64,000 bases of DNA from Solenopsis invicta (taxonomy: Eukaryota > Arthropoda > Insecta > Hymenoptera > Formicidae): the NCBI RefSeq assembly GCF_016802725.1, contig NC_052673.1:9931037-9995036 (forward strand), given 5' to 3'. Shown piece after piece: positions 11,271 through 23,700 of the stretch (positions are counted from its first letter, which is position 1; each line of letters opens with the position of its first letter). The notes under the pieces were generated by a model, which searched no databases, had not been told where the DNA came from, and worked only from the letters and a program-made list of their open reading frames with translations. Made by a program: the position numbers and the translations under genes.

Positions 11271-14200
11271 AGCTCATTTTGTCACGATGAATGTGTAACG
11301 ACGGGCAGTCAGTCGTTCAACCCGACCGATGTAGACCGACAGTCTCGTCCGGCTGCGTAATTCGCGGATTTAGCGTAAAACGCGTACGGTTGGTGCAACG
11401 TGCGTGTCAGGATTTATTTGCGGAGACTCGTAGGTCTTATAATAGATCACAATATAAACGCGACACGGTGATCGCGTTGGTCCCGCGAAGTCGGCTTGTT
11501 TTTCGTACGGGAAACGTGCCTCTAGTCACCATTAAGTAGCCCTTGGTCATAAGCTGTCGCCCTCACCCTCTGTGCGGAATTTATTTTTGACGGTTGCCTC
11601 GTGAGTAGATGGGGAAACATCATAACGCTGTCGGTGGTACCAATAATGGACTTGTTCGTGAGCGTTGCTTGCAATTTTTGATTAATCCACTTTTGAGAAT
11701 AAATTGTAGAACTGTATATATTTCTGTATTGCTTTTAGTATAAAAATCATAAATTAGAATATCTAACTTTTCAGGGAAATTAAAATAAATGTGTATATTC
11801 AACTCGCGCGCAGTATCTATACAATTTAAATCACCGACGTAAGAATTGTTTTTATTACGAAATTTTTATTAAAGAATATTCTGCTAATTAACGCAATTAA
11901 TTTGAAAAAAAAACTTAATGTCGAAGAATAATTGTAATATTACATCGATCGTGGTACAGACATGTAATTACTAAAAGTCCAGTCAATTACATTATTGTAT
12001 AATGAATTTTATTTGATATTGTATCGTTTAAAAGCTATTTTATGTAAACGAATAGGTAGATGCCGCAATGAATATTTGATTATAAGCACCGCGTGAAAAA
12101 GGCTTTCTCAGTTTCACCGTCAGTAATTATTGCACGGCGTCCCTCTAATTTCCTAAGCCGTAAAGTCGATAACAAAAGAACGGCTGCACAAGGTGAGATA
12201 TCAACGATCGAGACAAATTGCAGTTTAGAAAGTTTGAATGCGTACTCTTCGTGGAACGAGGCGCGTTTTACACCTGAGAATGCACCGGCCTTCCGATAAA
12301 GGCCAAGACAATGGGTGAAACGAGATATTTCGACTGCGTTCGTGGGAATGCAGTTGCATCTTATTCGGAAAGCTTCTACGTACTTTACGAGCAAATTTTG
12401 ATTAAATGTTTCTTTATTAATATTCTTGTTTTACGTAAAGTTTTCTTAAAAATTTTTTATTATTAAAAAGAAGAAAAAGATTGAAGATTTTACTCGTGGA
12501 TAAATTTTGGTTTCTTTTTGTTCAATAAATTAATGTAACGTAATTGTAACAAATTGACTCGTGTGAGTTTCGATGATGGGATAAAAAATTAAACAGATGT
12601 ATCAAGAATTTTATAATAGAACTCAATGTTTTCTTTTTAATCTTTGATATTTATTAGGAATACATGTGTCTTATTTATCGTCCAACACTTGTTCAAATGA
12701 CGAAGGCACCGCAGATAGCCGTATTTTGCATTTAAAGCGTCGTTATGCAATGAGGAAAACAGTGGCGCGATGTAGAGACAATTAAAAGGCACATCGTGTA
12801 TTTCATGGTGAATAATCCAGGTCTTTCGATGCGGAGAGAAAGTAAGATGAAAGATTAATTCGCGATCGCAGATAACGTAGTATTTAGCGGTGTTGTAATT
12901 TACTGGTATTGCCGAAGTGTGTTATTACAGATTTATTCGTTGCATTATTCGATTTTTAGTGAAATACTATTGATATAATAACATGAATTAATTTATTTAT
13001 GTTGCTACAGCAAGACATTAATACAATCATATTTTTAATCGAATTATTTTTCATTGCAGAATACTCAAATCAAATATAAACCAAACGTACCTTCATTACA
13101 AATTTAGCATTACTTCTCGATTTATTGATTATTTAGGTCACTAATACATTTCTAATTGTTCTTGACATTTTCAAGTAAATACGATCATACATAATTATTC
13201 AACTACAAATTCAATTGAAAACATAATTAAACATTTTATTCCTGTTTGTTTTTATAACAATCAATGATTTAGAAAATATGATCGTTATAACAAATTAAAA
13301 AATCAGTTTTTTTTTGTAAACATAGAGATCGACCTTCTCTAATAATATGATTATCCAAAATCATTTTTCTACAATCCGTAGAACACTCGAAAGCTGATAC
13401 ATAAACACAGTGATGTGCTTGTGTACTTTTTCCTGTGCAAAACAATTCAAAGTGGCGAGGATGGCAGACAGAGAGTCATGTTCTCCGACGCTGATCTCAC
13501 GAGATGCCCATCCCGCGCCCTCGTAATTCCTCGCGGTCGGGATTTATAATTCCCCTGAAAATCACGCAGAGCGGTGCCCGCTTTCTACACGGTGTCCAGC
13601 GCCGTGTTTATACGCGTGCATTCATGCAAATTGTCGGATTTATTACGGCTCGGGACGGGTATGCATATGAGAGCCTGAGTTTCGCGGGCGGATACACCCC
13701 GTTGATTGCGCCGCGCCGCCGCCGTCGCGCCGTCTGCTTGAGCGTTTCCTCGATATCTCGTCCCCTTTCTTCTCCTTTCTCTCACCACCTCCGCCGACTT
13801 TTGAATTTCACGCCATTGTCGTGACGGTACCGAGTAATCCACGTGCCTCTCGAGAAATCGCAGCGCCGTCGCCGATCGAAGACACCGGGGTAAGATGATA
13901 GATATTGGCTTATTAATATTCCGTGACAATATAGCGTAATGGCGAGGTAATGTGCGATAATCGGCTCGAAGATAGATGCACCGAAACCAAGCCTCTGTGA
14001 GATAATGGCGAGATTACAGCCATACTTGAAAGCGTATTAAAGCACTAAAGATACTTGCATTTTTTTTTCGACGAAGATAACATCTAGAAAGATAACTTTC
14101 AGAAAATATCCCGCAATTGTTTTCTTTTTTTTTCCGTAATATATAGCTGTGCGCTTCCAACAAGATTGCAAGACTGCTGTAGCGATCGAGATACGATCAG

Positions 14201-16852
14201 CGAAGATGATTGTGAACACGGAAACGTCTTCGAATCATATAATCGATAATTATTTTGTCTTAAAGATTTCAAAGTGCGTGTCGAATAAGTGATATTACGC
14301 TTGTTAAGGATGTTACCACGATTATCAAGTTTATTCATTAGAAAATACTCTAGTATCAGGTTTATATCTCGAGTGTATCACGGCTATCTCGAGCGAGGCT
14401 GCTTCCTGTAACGTGTGATATCTTTGATCTTAATTCGCTATTACACGTATGTATCTCTCAGAAAATTTAAAAGTTTGGATTAAACCTTTTGCAAATCAAT
14501 CGGAAGCTTTGAAGATTCCGACCATTTTTTCAGTTTCAAATTATTTAGTAGATACTAAACGGAAGAGATCGGCTTTCTTTCCTAAAAAAAAAAGTTGTTA
14601 ATAGTGAGGACTTATCAGCTAAAAAATATCGTGTTTCATACAGTGATAAGCAAAAGTCAAGCGTGTGCCGTCCACAACCCCGTTCGGGTCGGGCGAAGCT
14701 ATTTTTTGCCAAAGCAAGTGGATCACGTTTCTTGCTAAGTAAAAGATTATTTTCATCATAATACGTACAGAAATTCAGAATGTACCCATATTCAAGATTG
14801 GAAAACGGTCCGGAACAACGGAAATTATACATATTTTACACGAGCTATATATTTTACGACGAGCTTTCTGACAATGAAACTGACGGGGAGATCTGTGAGG
14901 AGATCAAAGATGAAACGATATAACGAGAAAGACGCCGACAGAAGTGAGCTTATACAATATGAACAGCTTGCCTAAAACCCTAAAATCGATCGTGCATGAA
15001 ATCCTATGAATTGAAGAGAACGTACTCGCGCGTTCTCTGATAAGTTAGAAAATGTCTTTTGCGATTAAAAAATTTTTTATTGCTGTGCTTTATACCAAAA
15101 AGCAGTTTACAAGCAGCAAACACGTCGTGCGCATTTTTGTAAAGAATGTGCAGTATCATATATGGAATAAATATATTTCTCTTTCAACTTTTTTTCTACT
15201 TTTAAATGAGCATTTCTAAAATAAAATACTGATTATTTTTGCAAAATACAATTTTTTCCTCATTTCTATTATTTTTTTCCGTTTTCCGTAAACAAATACT
15301 ACTAATTTTTAGATTATTAAATAATGTTATTTTTTTTTAAGTAGATTACACTATTTCTTCTCATACTAATATTGGACTGTTTGAAGTTAAAGAGATTTTT
15401 TTGTGTGCACATATAACAAAAATCGTAACTTTTTTATTGAAACAATGCAGCTTGCCGATTCTGCTTCAAATTTTGATATATAGAAAGAAATTAAAAAAAC
15501 GTTTTGGGTTATATTATTGTACAGTATATTCTTAAAAGTTGAAAGAGTATACCAAAATTTTTCCAGATTTTTTTATATTCCAAAAATCCTTTGAAAAGCG
15601 TAACGTTTCTTCAACGAAAAGCATAATATTCCCATTGATCTGACTAAGCAAAATGAAAAATGGTCTGCGAACGGTTAAAAGTAAAATATTTTTTGCATTG
15701 CGCTTACTGCAAAACGTATTGGAAATCGATGATTTCTCCAATCTGATCCGTTGACAGATCGCTATTTTATTTCCCGCAAGAAACGATAAATCAATATCCC
15801 ATGAGATTTATTTTTTATTTTTTTTTTCCGAAAGTGTGTAAGGCATAGGGCAGCTCAGACACACGTTTTCTCCGTTAGAAATTCCGCCGAGGATGATCCG
15901 CGACATATCAGATAAAGAGAAAGCGAGCAGGATAGATATCCGTCTGTTAATTGCATCGAAGTTTATTTCGAGATCGTAGAAACGCACCGCTTGGGACGCT
16001 GTCAATTATTATTAAGCAGAAAGTAGTTCTGTTTCGATTAATAATAGAGACGCAAACTTTCGGTAACTTTCGGTTCCTTTTGTGAGTGCTTTGTCGCGAT
16101 CTCTTAATATTAAGTTCGTTTTATACTACATAGCATGCAGCTTTGCTAAAACTTTTCAATGAATAAAATGCTAAATAAAATAATGAATGGAATAATAATT
16201 GAAAAAATAAATGACACGGAAATGAATGAGTAACTTTTACGTAATTTTTCCACAGATCTCGGAATCATGATTATCGTGTAGAAAATTTATCTGGAAATAT
16301 GTTTAATTTTTGTATAGATTTCTTCGATATATCTTGGATGTAAGAAGATAAGTTCTCCGCAATTGAGAGAAGTAAAACGTTATTTTGTCATGTCCCATAG
16401 ATTATTTTCGCGAGTAAATAAATCTTTAAATCGAAAAAAAAGCATGGACGTCCTTCGCTAACAATCGCTACTCTATCCATATTTCATGCACTCGAGTTTC
16501 GATCCAGCCACGTGTCACGCGAAATGTCGCGAATGAGAGGTCCACGTGTACGAATAAATCGCAATCGAAAAAGCGGCTCTCGCACCCCTGGGAACAGGCA
16601 GCACAAATTGCCTCCTGGCATACTCGCTTCATCTGGCGCATACGAATGCATCGCTGCACCGTATTAGATTGCCACCTACTGGTGCAACAACGAAGCGGCA
16701 CACGCGTTGGATCCGCATTTACATCGGAGTTCGCGTTTCGTCTCACAAGAATGCACCGCTGAATTGCCCGTTCCCCGATTTCCCGACTGGATTCTATTTT
16801 GTCCTGTCTCACCTGGGTATTGATATATAAAGCATAGGTGTATAAATAACGG
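11271..16852. other. Non-coding stretch, no gene recognised
   Basis: Mixed composition. A + strand open segment from 12093 reaches a donor-like CAAG|GTGAGA at 12190-12191 but has no ATG at its start. The part 13500-13890 is CpG-rich with chance frames on both strands. The part 15050-15530 is AT-rich with homopolymer runs. No repeat family or exon is supported. Confidence 0.4.
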
Positions 16853-16878
16853 CGAGAGAGAGAGAGAGAGAGAGAGAG
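16853..16878. repeat. (GA)n microsatellite
   Basis: About 13 uninterrupted GA units. Confidence 0.9.
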
Positions 16879-16925
16879 TAAAACGAAGCGCAATTATCGC
16901 TGCAATTAAAATACTTTCAGTCTAT

Positions 16926-16978
16926 ATCAAACGTTTATGAATAAATTTGATATCAAAACGTTTATGAATAAATTTGAT
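16926..16978. repeat. 26/27 bp tandem duplication
   Basis: Two adjacent units contain ACGTTTATGAATAAATTTGA and differ by one extra A. The near-identity points to a recent slippage or duplication event. Confidence 0.9.
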
Positions 16979-17615
16979 ATCTAAATGCCTCCTCGTCCGC
17001 GATCACTTTTTATCGCGTCGCGGATTACGCCGACTTCATAAATCATCCGCGCGGCGCACGGCGGGGCCGCACAACGCGCTAATTAAACGAGCATCTTTAT
17101 TAATCGACTAGATCGCCGCACTTTGCGGCCTCTCTTCGCTTTTATTTCCATTTCCCTGTTATTTATAGCGTTTCTATCTTTATAATTCCACAATTCTTGC
17201 CTAAGTCGTATTTACGTCGCCAGAACCCCCATCGCCGTCGGCGCGACCCCGTGGCAAACAAATCAAAAGGGAAGCGACACATAAACCGATTAATCGAGCG
17301 GGCCGAGGAGAGCCGAGCTGTCCACGCGCAGCCTTGAGGCGAGCGCGCACGATAAAGTCGCTGTGGGACGAACAAGCCTAATAAAATTCATCGAGTCTCG
17401 TGACGATGCAACTTTGCGCGCGCACGGCCCGGCGCATCGCGTCGCACACTGCATGAATAACGTTAATTTGCGGCTTCTGCGCTGCACCTTCGACCGGTTT
17501 AGCAACTAAATCGCGGGACATGCGAGCGCGTTATTCGCCACGAAAGTGTGCCGACGATCCCGCGTCTAGTTAGATTCCGCTTCTGCCGAGACTTTTCGCG
17601 CCCCCTCGAGCGATA
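16979..17615. other. CpG-rich stretch, no gene recognised
   Basis: CpG dinucleotides are dense, with GCGCGC-type words at 17040-17080 and 17400-17440. Short frames are open on the minus strand only by chance. It may be regulatory, but no specific site is identified. Confidence 0.35.
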
Positions 17616-17650
17616 CGCCGCGCCGCGCCGCGCCGCGCCGCGCCGCGCCG
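17616..17650. repeat. (CGCCG)7 pentanucleotide microsatellite
   Basis: Seven perfect CGCCG units, pure GC, within a CpG-rich context. Confidence 0.92.
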
Positions 17651-20447
17651 CTGGCCGGCGAATTCTCCGTTCGGAATGTTTCGCATTTAATTAGAGAAAC
17701 GTTGAAAGCTCCTCTCCTTCGTAAAATCGCCATGTACAAATAAAATGCAAGCACATTCCAAGCAGGCTTTCTTATTCTCTGCTCATAAAGTTCATCTGAA
17801 CGTTTCCAAGTTGAATTAAATTCTCGTAAATTCTTGAAAAATAATGAAAAAATTGCGCTTCGTAACAAGTGTACTGTCTAACTGTATTTCTCTTTTGCAA
17901 AGCATTCAATTGAAACTTAATCTCGACTTCGATATACACAGCGAAACGTTTCTTTACATTCAGTATTGTTGTTTGTTTGGCTTACAGAATTAATATGTTT
18001 TTAAATAAAACGTATATTTTATTGAATGCAAATTTTTTTGTTTGGTCGCATCAAACTATATTATTTGGCAGGAAGAACAGGATTGTTTAAAACAATATGT
18101 TTCGATGAAAAGAAAAGAAAAAAACATTTTCTTTGGTTACACTAAATATTATTCAGTAAAATAAAATGATTTTTTGCATAAAAATGATATAGAATATGTT
18201 TGAAATAAGAGTATTATTATTTTTAATTAATTGATAACAACGGAATAACCGTTGTCATCATGTCTTGCTTAAGCTTCAATTCAGCTACGGCACGTATTTT
18301 AGATTAGTGAGTGAAACGGGCCGCCGTTTAGATCAATAACAATCTTTACAAATGCTAATGTCTAAAGTGCTAATAATAGAAGTAATTTGATTAGTTTGTT
18401 TCCAAAAAAAGATTTCATTAAGTTTAGTTTTATTAAAAAACGAGAGAAGTGCACTGTTGCTTCGAATTATATTGCTTTATTTTTAGAAACGCGTGGTTTA
18501 CCATGCTTTGAAACATGCTGTTTTGATGTCAATATTTACCAATAAAACAATTTACATTTCAATTTTTTTTGAGATTTTTTGCAAAAATTAATTTAAAAAA
18601 TGTCTTTTTTTTATAAGCGAGATTAGTAAAGTTTGAAAAGTAAATATATCACACTAATATAAATAAGTATAATAAAAATATTTAATTAAAACAATAAATT
18701 TTTTTATTAAAATAACAAGAAATTTTCTTTGAAAGAATAAAAATGTTTGAATACTATAATAAAATTGGTTGGGTAAAGAAGAAATTCAATTTTCTTTTTA
18801 AACATGTATTTATATTTTAAGATATACATATATATTATTTCAGAAATTAAACAATCACAATTTTTAGTTTGAACAGTGATTTGAACTATTTTAATGCATA
18901 AATTTGTTTTAATTTAAAAAAAATTTTTAAATCTAAGGAAATATTTTTCTCTGTTTCATAAAGAAATCTTATTATAACGATATTAATTTTAATAATGCAA
19001 AAATTATTGAAGAATTTTCTCTTACAATTTAAATCATGGTAAACGTGAAATGACATAGACTTCGAAGAATTTAACTATTGTCGTATGCTGTCCAATAAGA
19101 GGCTACCATGATTTTGAGATCCTAAGAGAAAATTTTCTCGTTGTACGAACGATAGTATTTTATTATATTTTTGTTTTCTTTTTCGTATATGAAAAATCTT
19201 CACTGTGATGAAAAATAAATAGGAATAATTATTGCCAATAGAAAACTTATATTACGTTTCCCTAATTGATATCGTGTGTATGTTGAGACACGCAAGTATC
19301 GCGAACGTTGTCCAGGATGTCGATTACTTACAAAACGTCGCTAATGTCCGTTTATCGATGCGCAGAGATCGCGGGATATCGATCTCGTTTTCGTTCCGCA
19401 TTAGCGAGAGCCGAGTCCACTTATTATTTCAGAGAATCGATGAAGTCGTATCATTCACTTTATTCGCCGCTGGGTTCATCCTTGTCCTCCTCTTTTCATT
19501 TCCCTCCGCTCCTTCGCCGTGATTCTAACGGAGAATCGTCACTGATTGCACCTGCGGCTGGTAATAAGGAAACGAGCGGCTCGCGGCAACATCCGAGCCG
19601 ACGGATCCGCGAAATTTACGAAACGTCGAGATAACGGCACGCAGATGAGCCGTGCAGAGTAATATATACACGCAGCGCGAAGAAGAATGCGAGCTAGAAG
19701 TCCGGAATTAACAAGGGAACCGAGCCGGCAGATGCGCGTGGTGCGAAAATAGTTTGGCGTATTATTTATGCAAATGATACGCATCGAGGAAGAGGGCCGC
19801 GAACGGGCGACAGTAAGTTGGATAATTAATTGGAATTTGCCGTACTACAAGGAAGCGAGCAGCACGGAGTAAATAATTTCAGCTTTCACGTCGTTCTTCT
19901 TCTCGGATATCGGGATGACAAAAATTACGGGGATGTCGCCTATGAACTTTCTCTTAAAAAACGGAAACTCTCGGATGACTAAAATTCATATTCGCATACT
20001 TGGTTTATGACCTCCGCCTTAAACGCGCGTTTCTCGCATAGCGCACGCGTCATTCGGATCAAACGAAAATGTTAGAATTTTAATGGCAGTTGCTCCGTTT
20101 GGCGACCTGCGAGATTGAAACGATTGCGGATATGCGAACTCGTACGTTGGCGCGATGCAGATGTATCGGGTTTATGGGACGTGTAAAAGCCACCGACGTG
20201 CGGCCCGCTGAAACGACGGCGTCTTGCTCGTAAAACATCGCGTATACCTCGGTCACGCATTTATCAAATTTTATTGACACACGCCTATGTCCAGCGGCGT
20301 TAATTACGAGGCACTTTGGCGTCACTCGTCAATGAGCATCGATAGTGCTAAGAATCGCTCTTTAACGCCATAAAAAAACACATTCAACTCTGTTAAGAAA
20401 AAAAAAACGTTTTTTTATGATGAAAAATTATTTTTATCGTGTAAGTA
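17651..20447. other. AT-rich block then mixed non-coding DNA
   Basis: The part 17900-19060 is very AT-rich, with TTTGTTTGGT-like words that might be worn MITE remnants. The part 19230-20330 is GC-richer with chance open frames. Nothing else is recognised. Confidence 0.4.
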
Positions 20448-20721
20448 CACTGTTAAAAATCGGCAGCGGAATTTATTGCAATGTAACGGAAGCAATTTCA
20501 AGCAGGTATATTAAAATAATTTAATGCACATTTAATGTAAGTTTAATGCTGTCAGAAGCACATTAAATTTCATACACGTGAATTTCAGTTATAGACATAT
20601 TCAATTTAATGTACAACTTAAAAATACATCGAATTTCATGCACACACTTTTTAGTTATAGACACATTCAATTTAATGCACAACTTAAAAATACATTGAAT
20701 TTCATGACGTTTCTAACAATG
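20448..20721. mobile_element. MITE family B, copy 2, with internal duplication
   Basis: The element starts CACTGTTAAAAATCGGCAGC after TA at 20446-20447 and ends TTTCTAACAATG before TA at 20722-20723. It is the reverse-orientation relative of 339-569; the first 70 bp match that copy's right end (GGCAGC..., TAACGGAAGCAATTTCAAGC). The right half carries a 66 bp direct duplication at about 20575-20706, absent from copy 1, explaining its greater length (274 against 231 bp). A chance 87-codon frame crosses it and has no meaning. Confidence 0.82.
20575..20706. repeat. 66 bp tandem duplication inside MITE family B
   Basis: Two units share AGTTATAGACA, ATTCAATTTAATG and ACAACTTAAAAATACAT at a 66 bp offset, with a few substitutions between them. 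Confidence 0.85.
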
Positions 20722-20723
20722 TA

Positions 20724-23700
20724 TACATTGAATTGGCAAATGAATTTATTCGGTTTTTTAGGATGGAATGAGAAACACAATTTCAATAGAATTTCAAATA
20801 AAGAGCAAATCGAAATGAACCTGCGCCGAGGCAAAAACTGAAGGAATTTATTTGCCGACTCAATAGCTCGTGAAAATAATTTGTCATTTAACGGTTCATT
20901 AAGATTGACATTTAAAAAAATATCTTAAACATCGCAGTGGCTCATTTTTCGATCACTCATTTGATTGCGGGCAAAATTGCCATATATCTATAATACATGT
21001 TACGTCAAGAGAAAGTAAATCTTGATAGATTGCGCACAGAAATTTTATACACGAAAAACGGAAGAATATTTCTTGTACTTTGATAACTACAGTAAATACA
21101 GTTTTGCAAATCGATACGTTACAACGGTAATAGATGACACATACGCAACTCATCGCGAGCTAAATTTATCGCACGGAAGGTACAAAGGAGACACTGTCTT
21201 CTTCGTGATACTACATCGCGAGCTCGTCGAGATGTCGGAGTCTGAACGGGAATTTAAATTTGTATGTTCTTTCAATAAGTACGATATATCACGTACTGTT
21301 ACGCAATTTGCGTCGTCGCGGCGATTCGCCGTCTGTCGTTTTACTTGCTCTTGTAACGTATCGCGGAATGCAGCGCCGATCGCTGCTCGACACTCGAGGT
21401 GGTTGACACGCGTGTTCTAAGAGAGCGCGTCCTGGTAGACTATTCGCGGCTTATCATCGTTTCCATTTCTGGCGATGAGATACGCCGGCGATGCGGATCG
21501 GTTTGCTCCGTTGCCGTTCGATTTTCGTGGCCTTTCCGCCCGTAACTCGGACGTTTTACAGGCGATTTGGCAAAGCGGCCACTGCTTCTCCATAAAGTCG
21601 ATCGCTTCGATATTTCTCGCGGAATAACTTTTCCACAAGAGTACTATCGCTCGGCCGTGCCTAATATCGTCGTGCTTCTTTATGTTTCAGGTAAGCTCAG
21701 GTCGATTATAAGAGGGGATACACAGAGAGGGGGACCGGGGGTTACGGCGGTAGCAAGTGAAACACTAAATCCGCCCCGTAAGTACGCGCCGCATTTTAAG
21801 ACTCATCCAATCACCATAAAATAGTGTCCAAGGGCGCGGAGTCGTTACAGGTGGGGGATATACAATTTGCATTTTCATGGGGCGATGTACCTCTACGGTT
21901 AGTCCACCTTCAAGGTGGACTGCATTTCGAGTCGCCCCGCGTGATGAAGATCACGAAAAATGTCAGTCGGCCGTGTGTGCAGGTGCAGCGCGCACGAGCG
22001 AATAGGTGAAATGGGTGTCGTACGCAGAGGATGCGCGTTTATTTGGCCGCCACGTCCTTTATGACGCGCGAGAATTAATTAGCGACTCTCTTTCTCGCTG
22101 CGCGAGCGAATTCCGCGATCGGGATCGAGGCGAGCGAATATGAAATCGCGGGGGTTATTTTTAGTCCAGACGCGAATGTGTAATCCGCCGTACACGTGTC
22201 TGTTCTAATCTCCTATCGATCATGCATCGGTTAATTAAAGCTTAGCGCGCAAAAGTCGTCTTGCGCTCGATTTCAAGACGCGATTAAACCCGCAACGGTG
22301 ATCGATTAATCCAATTAATGGGACAGTAACGAAAATATATCGCGCACGGAATGATTTCATTAAAATTTTAATCGACCGAATTTATTCCGTACCATTACTA
22401 TTAATAGAACGCGCGGAAGCAACAGGAATCGGATAATATTGATTCCATAGTAATTCATCTGCAGAATTCTCTATTAAAACATATAAGCGCTGGAACACTG
22501 GTATTTTTTGTCCGCGAGTGAAACTTTAAATTTCAAAACGAAAAGAAAAAAAGAAAGTTTAACGAAGTCGTGCGTATCATTAACGCAGATGTGATAAAAT
22601 GGAGGGGTCACCAGCGAAGGGACTTTGATTAATAAATTGTAATATTGATTAATGCAATTGTAATATTATATACGTCATTGTGGTCGTGGGGTTTTACGTC
22701 ACGTTCAATGATCCTGTGCACGTGAGGTCGCCGAAGAATTGGTCGATCAATCCCGAGATGCGATGATAGCGGCGCAACGAGGCACCGCGCGTACCTCGCG
22801 CGCCCGTTACGAGGAAGAAATTAATAATTGCACTTAATCCAACGTGATTAATGCTGCATCGCCGGCGTCTACTACCACGGGCTTCCGCGCGCGAAGTCGC
22901 GAGTTGTACCGCACGTTTCAAATAACAAACAAGCCCGGATGATTCACGATGATATCATCTCGGCGACCGGCGTAAACGGAAATAACTACGTGTAGAAGAA
23001 ATACGTATCTATTTTTTCTCTCTCTCTCCCGGAAGGTCAACGTACGCTTAATTAATTTTCTTATCTGATTAAAGTGGAGCGTGAATATGGAGCGTAGTAG
23101 AAAGTCACCAAAGAATAGTCCTGCGTAGTGTGGGAAATAGCGCGGTTGATATATCCGATATTACACGTCTGGCAAGGATAAAATCTAAAATTTTATGCAC
23201 TATTTGAAGGTAAAATAGACGTTTTATCCGGCTGCGAGATCTCGCGAAGTCTTCGCTCGTAACACCGGGGGTTACGGTTGCGAGGAGGCTAAATACGGTT
23301 CATGCAGCCGTGCGTGGCGACCTTTCGCGTGCAAGGTGGGGCATAACGCCGGTAAAAAGCGCATTCTTTCGTTATCTCGCGCGTTACACTCGCAAAATTG
23401 CGCGACGGGCTCGCAATCGCTCGGCCCGTTTGGCCGGTAAAGCGTCACCACTCTTTCAATTAAACGGCTTGGACGATAGCTGGCGACCGACTAACGCCTG
23501 CCGCGAAGATGCGACCGTTCCGATAAAGCTTTTTATAGATCCGCTTCTCTCCGATCGCAAAATTGTCCCGTGCACGTATATACGCGGGGATAACAAGGCC
23601 ACGCGTTTATTGATTTTTTATTGCGACAGGCCTATATTAATAAAACGGGAAAGATACCACTTGTCTGCCCTCCCCCTAATTGAAGTTGCATCTAGCCGTA

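Noticed and set aside
12093..12191. Plus-strand segment ending in a donor-like CAAG|GTGAGA
   Set aside because: It has no ATG, the reading frame is short, and no acceptor is convincing; donor-like words are common by chance.
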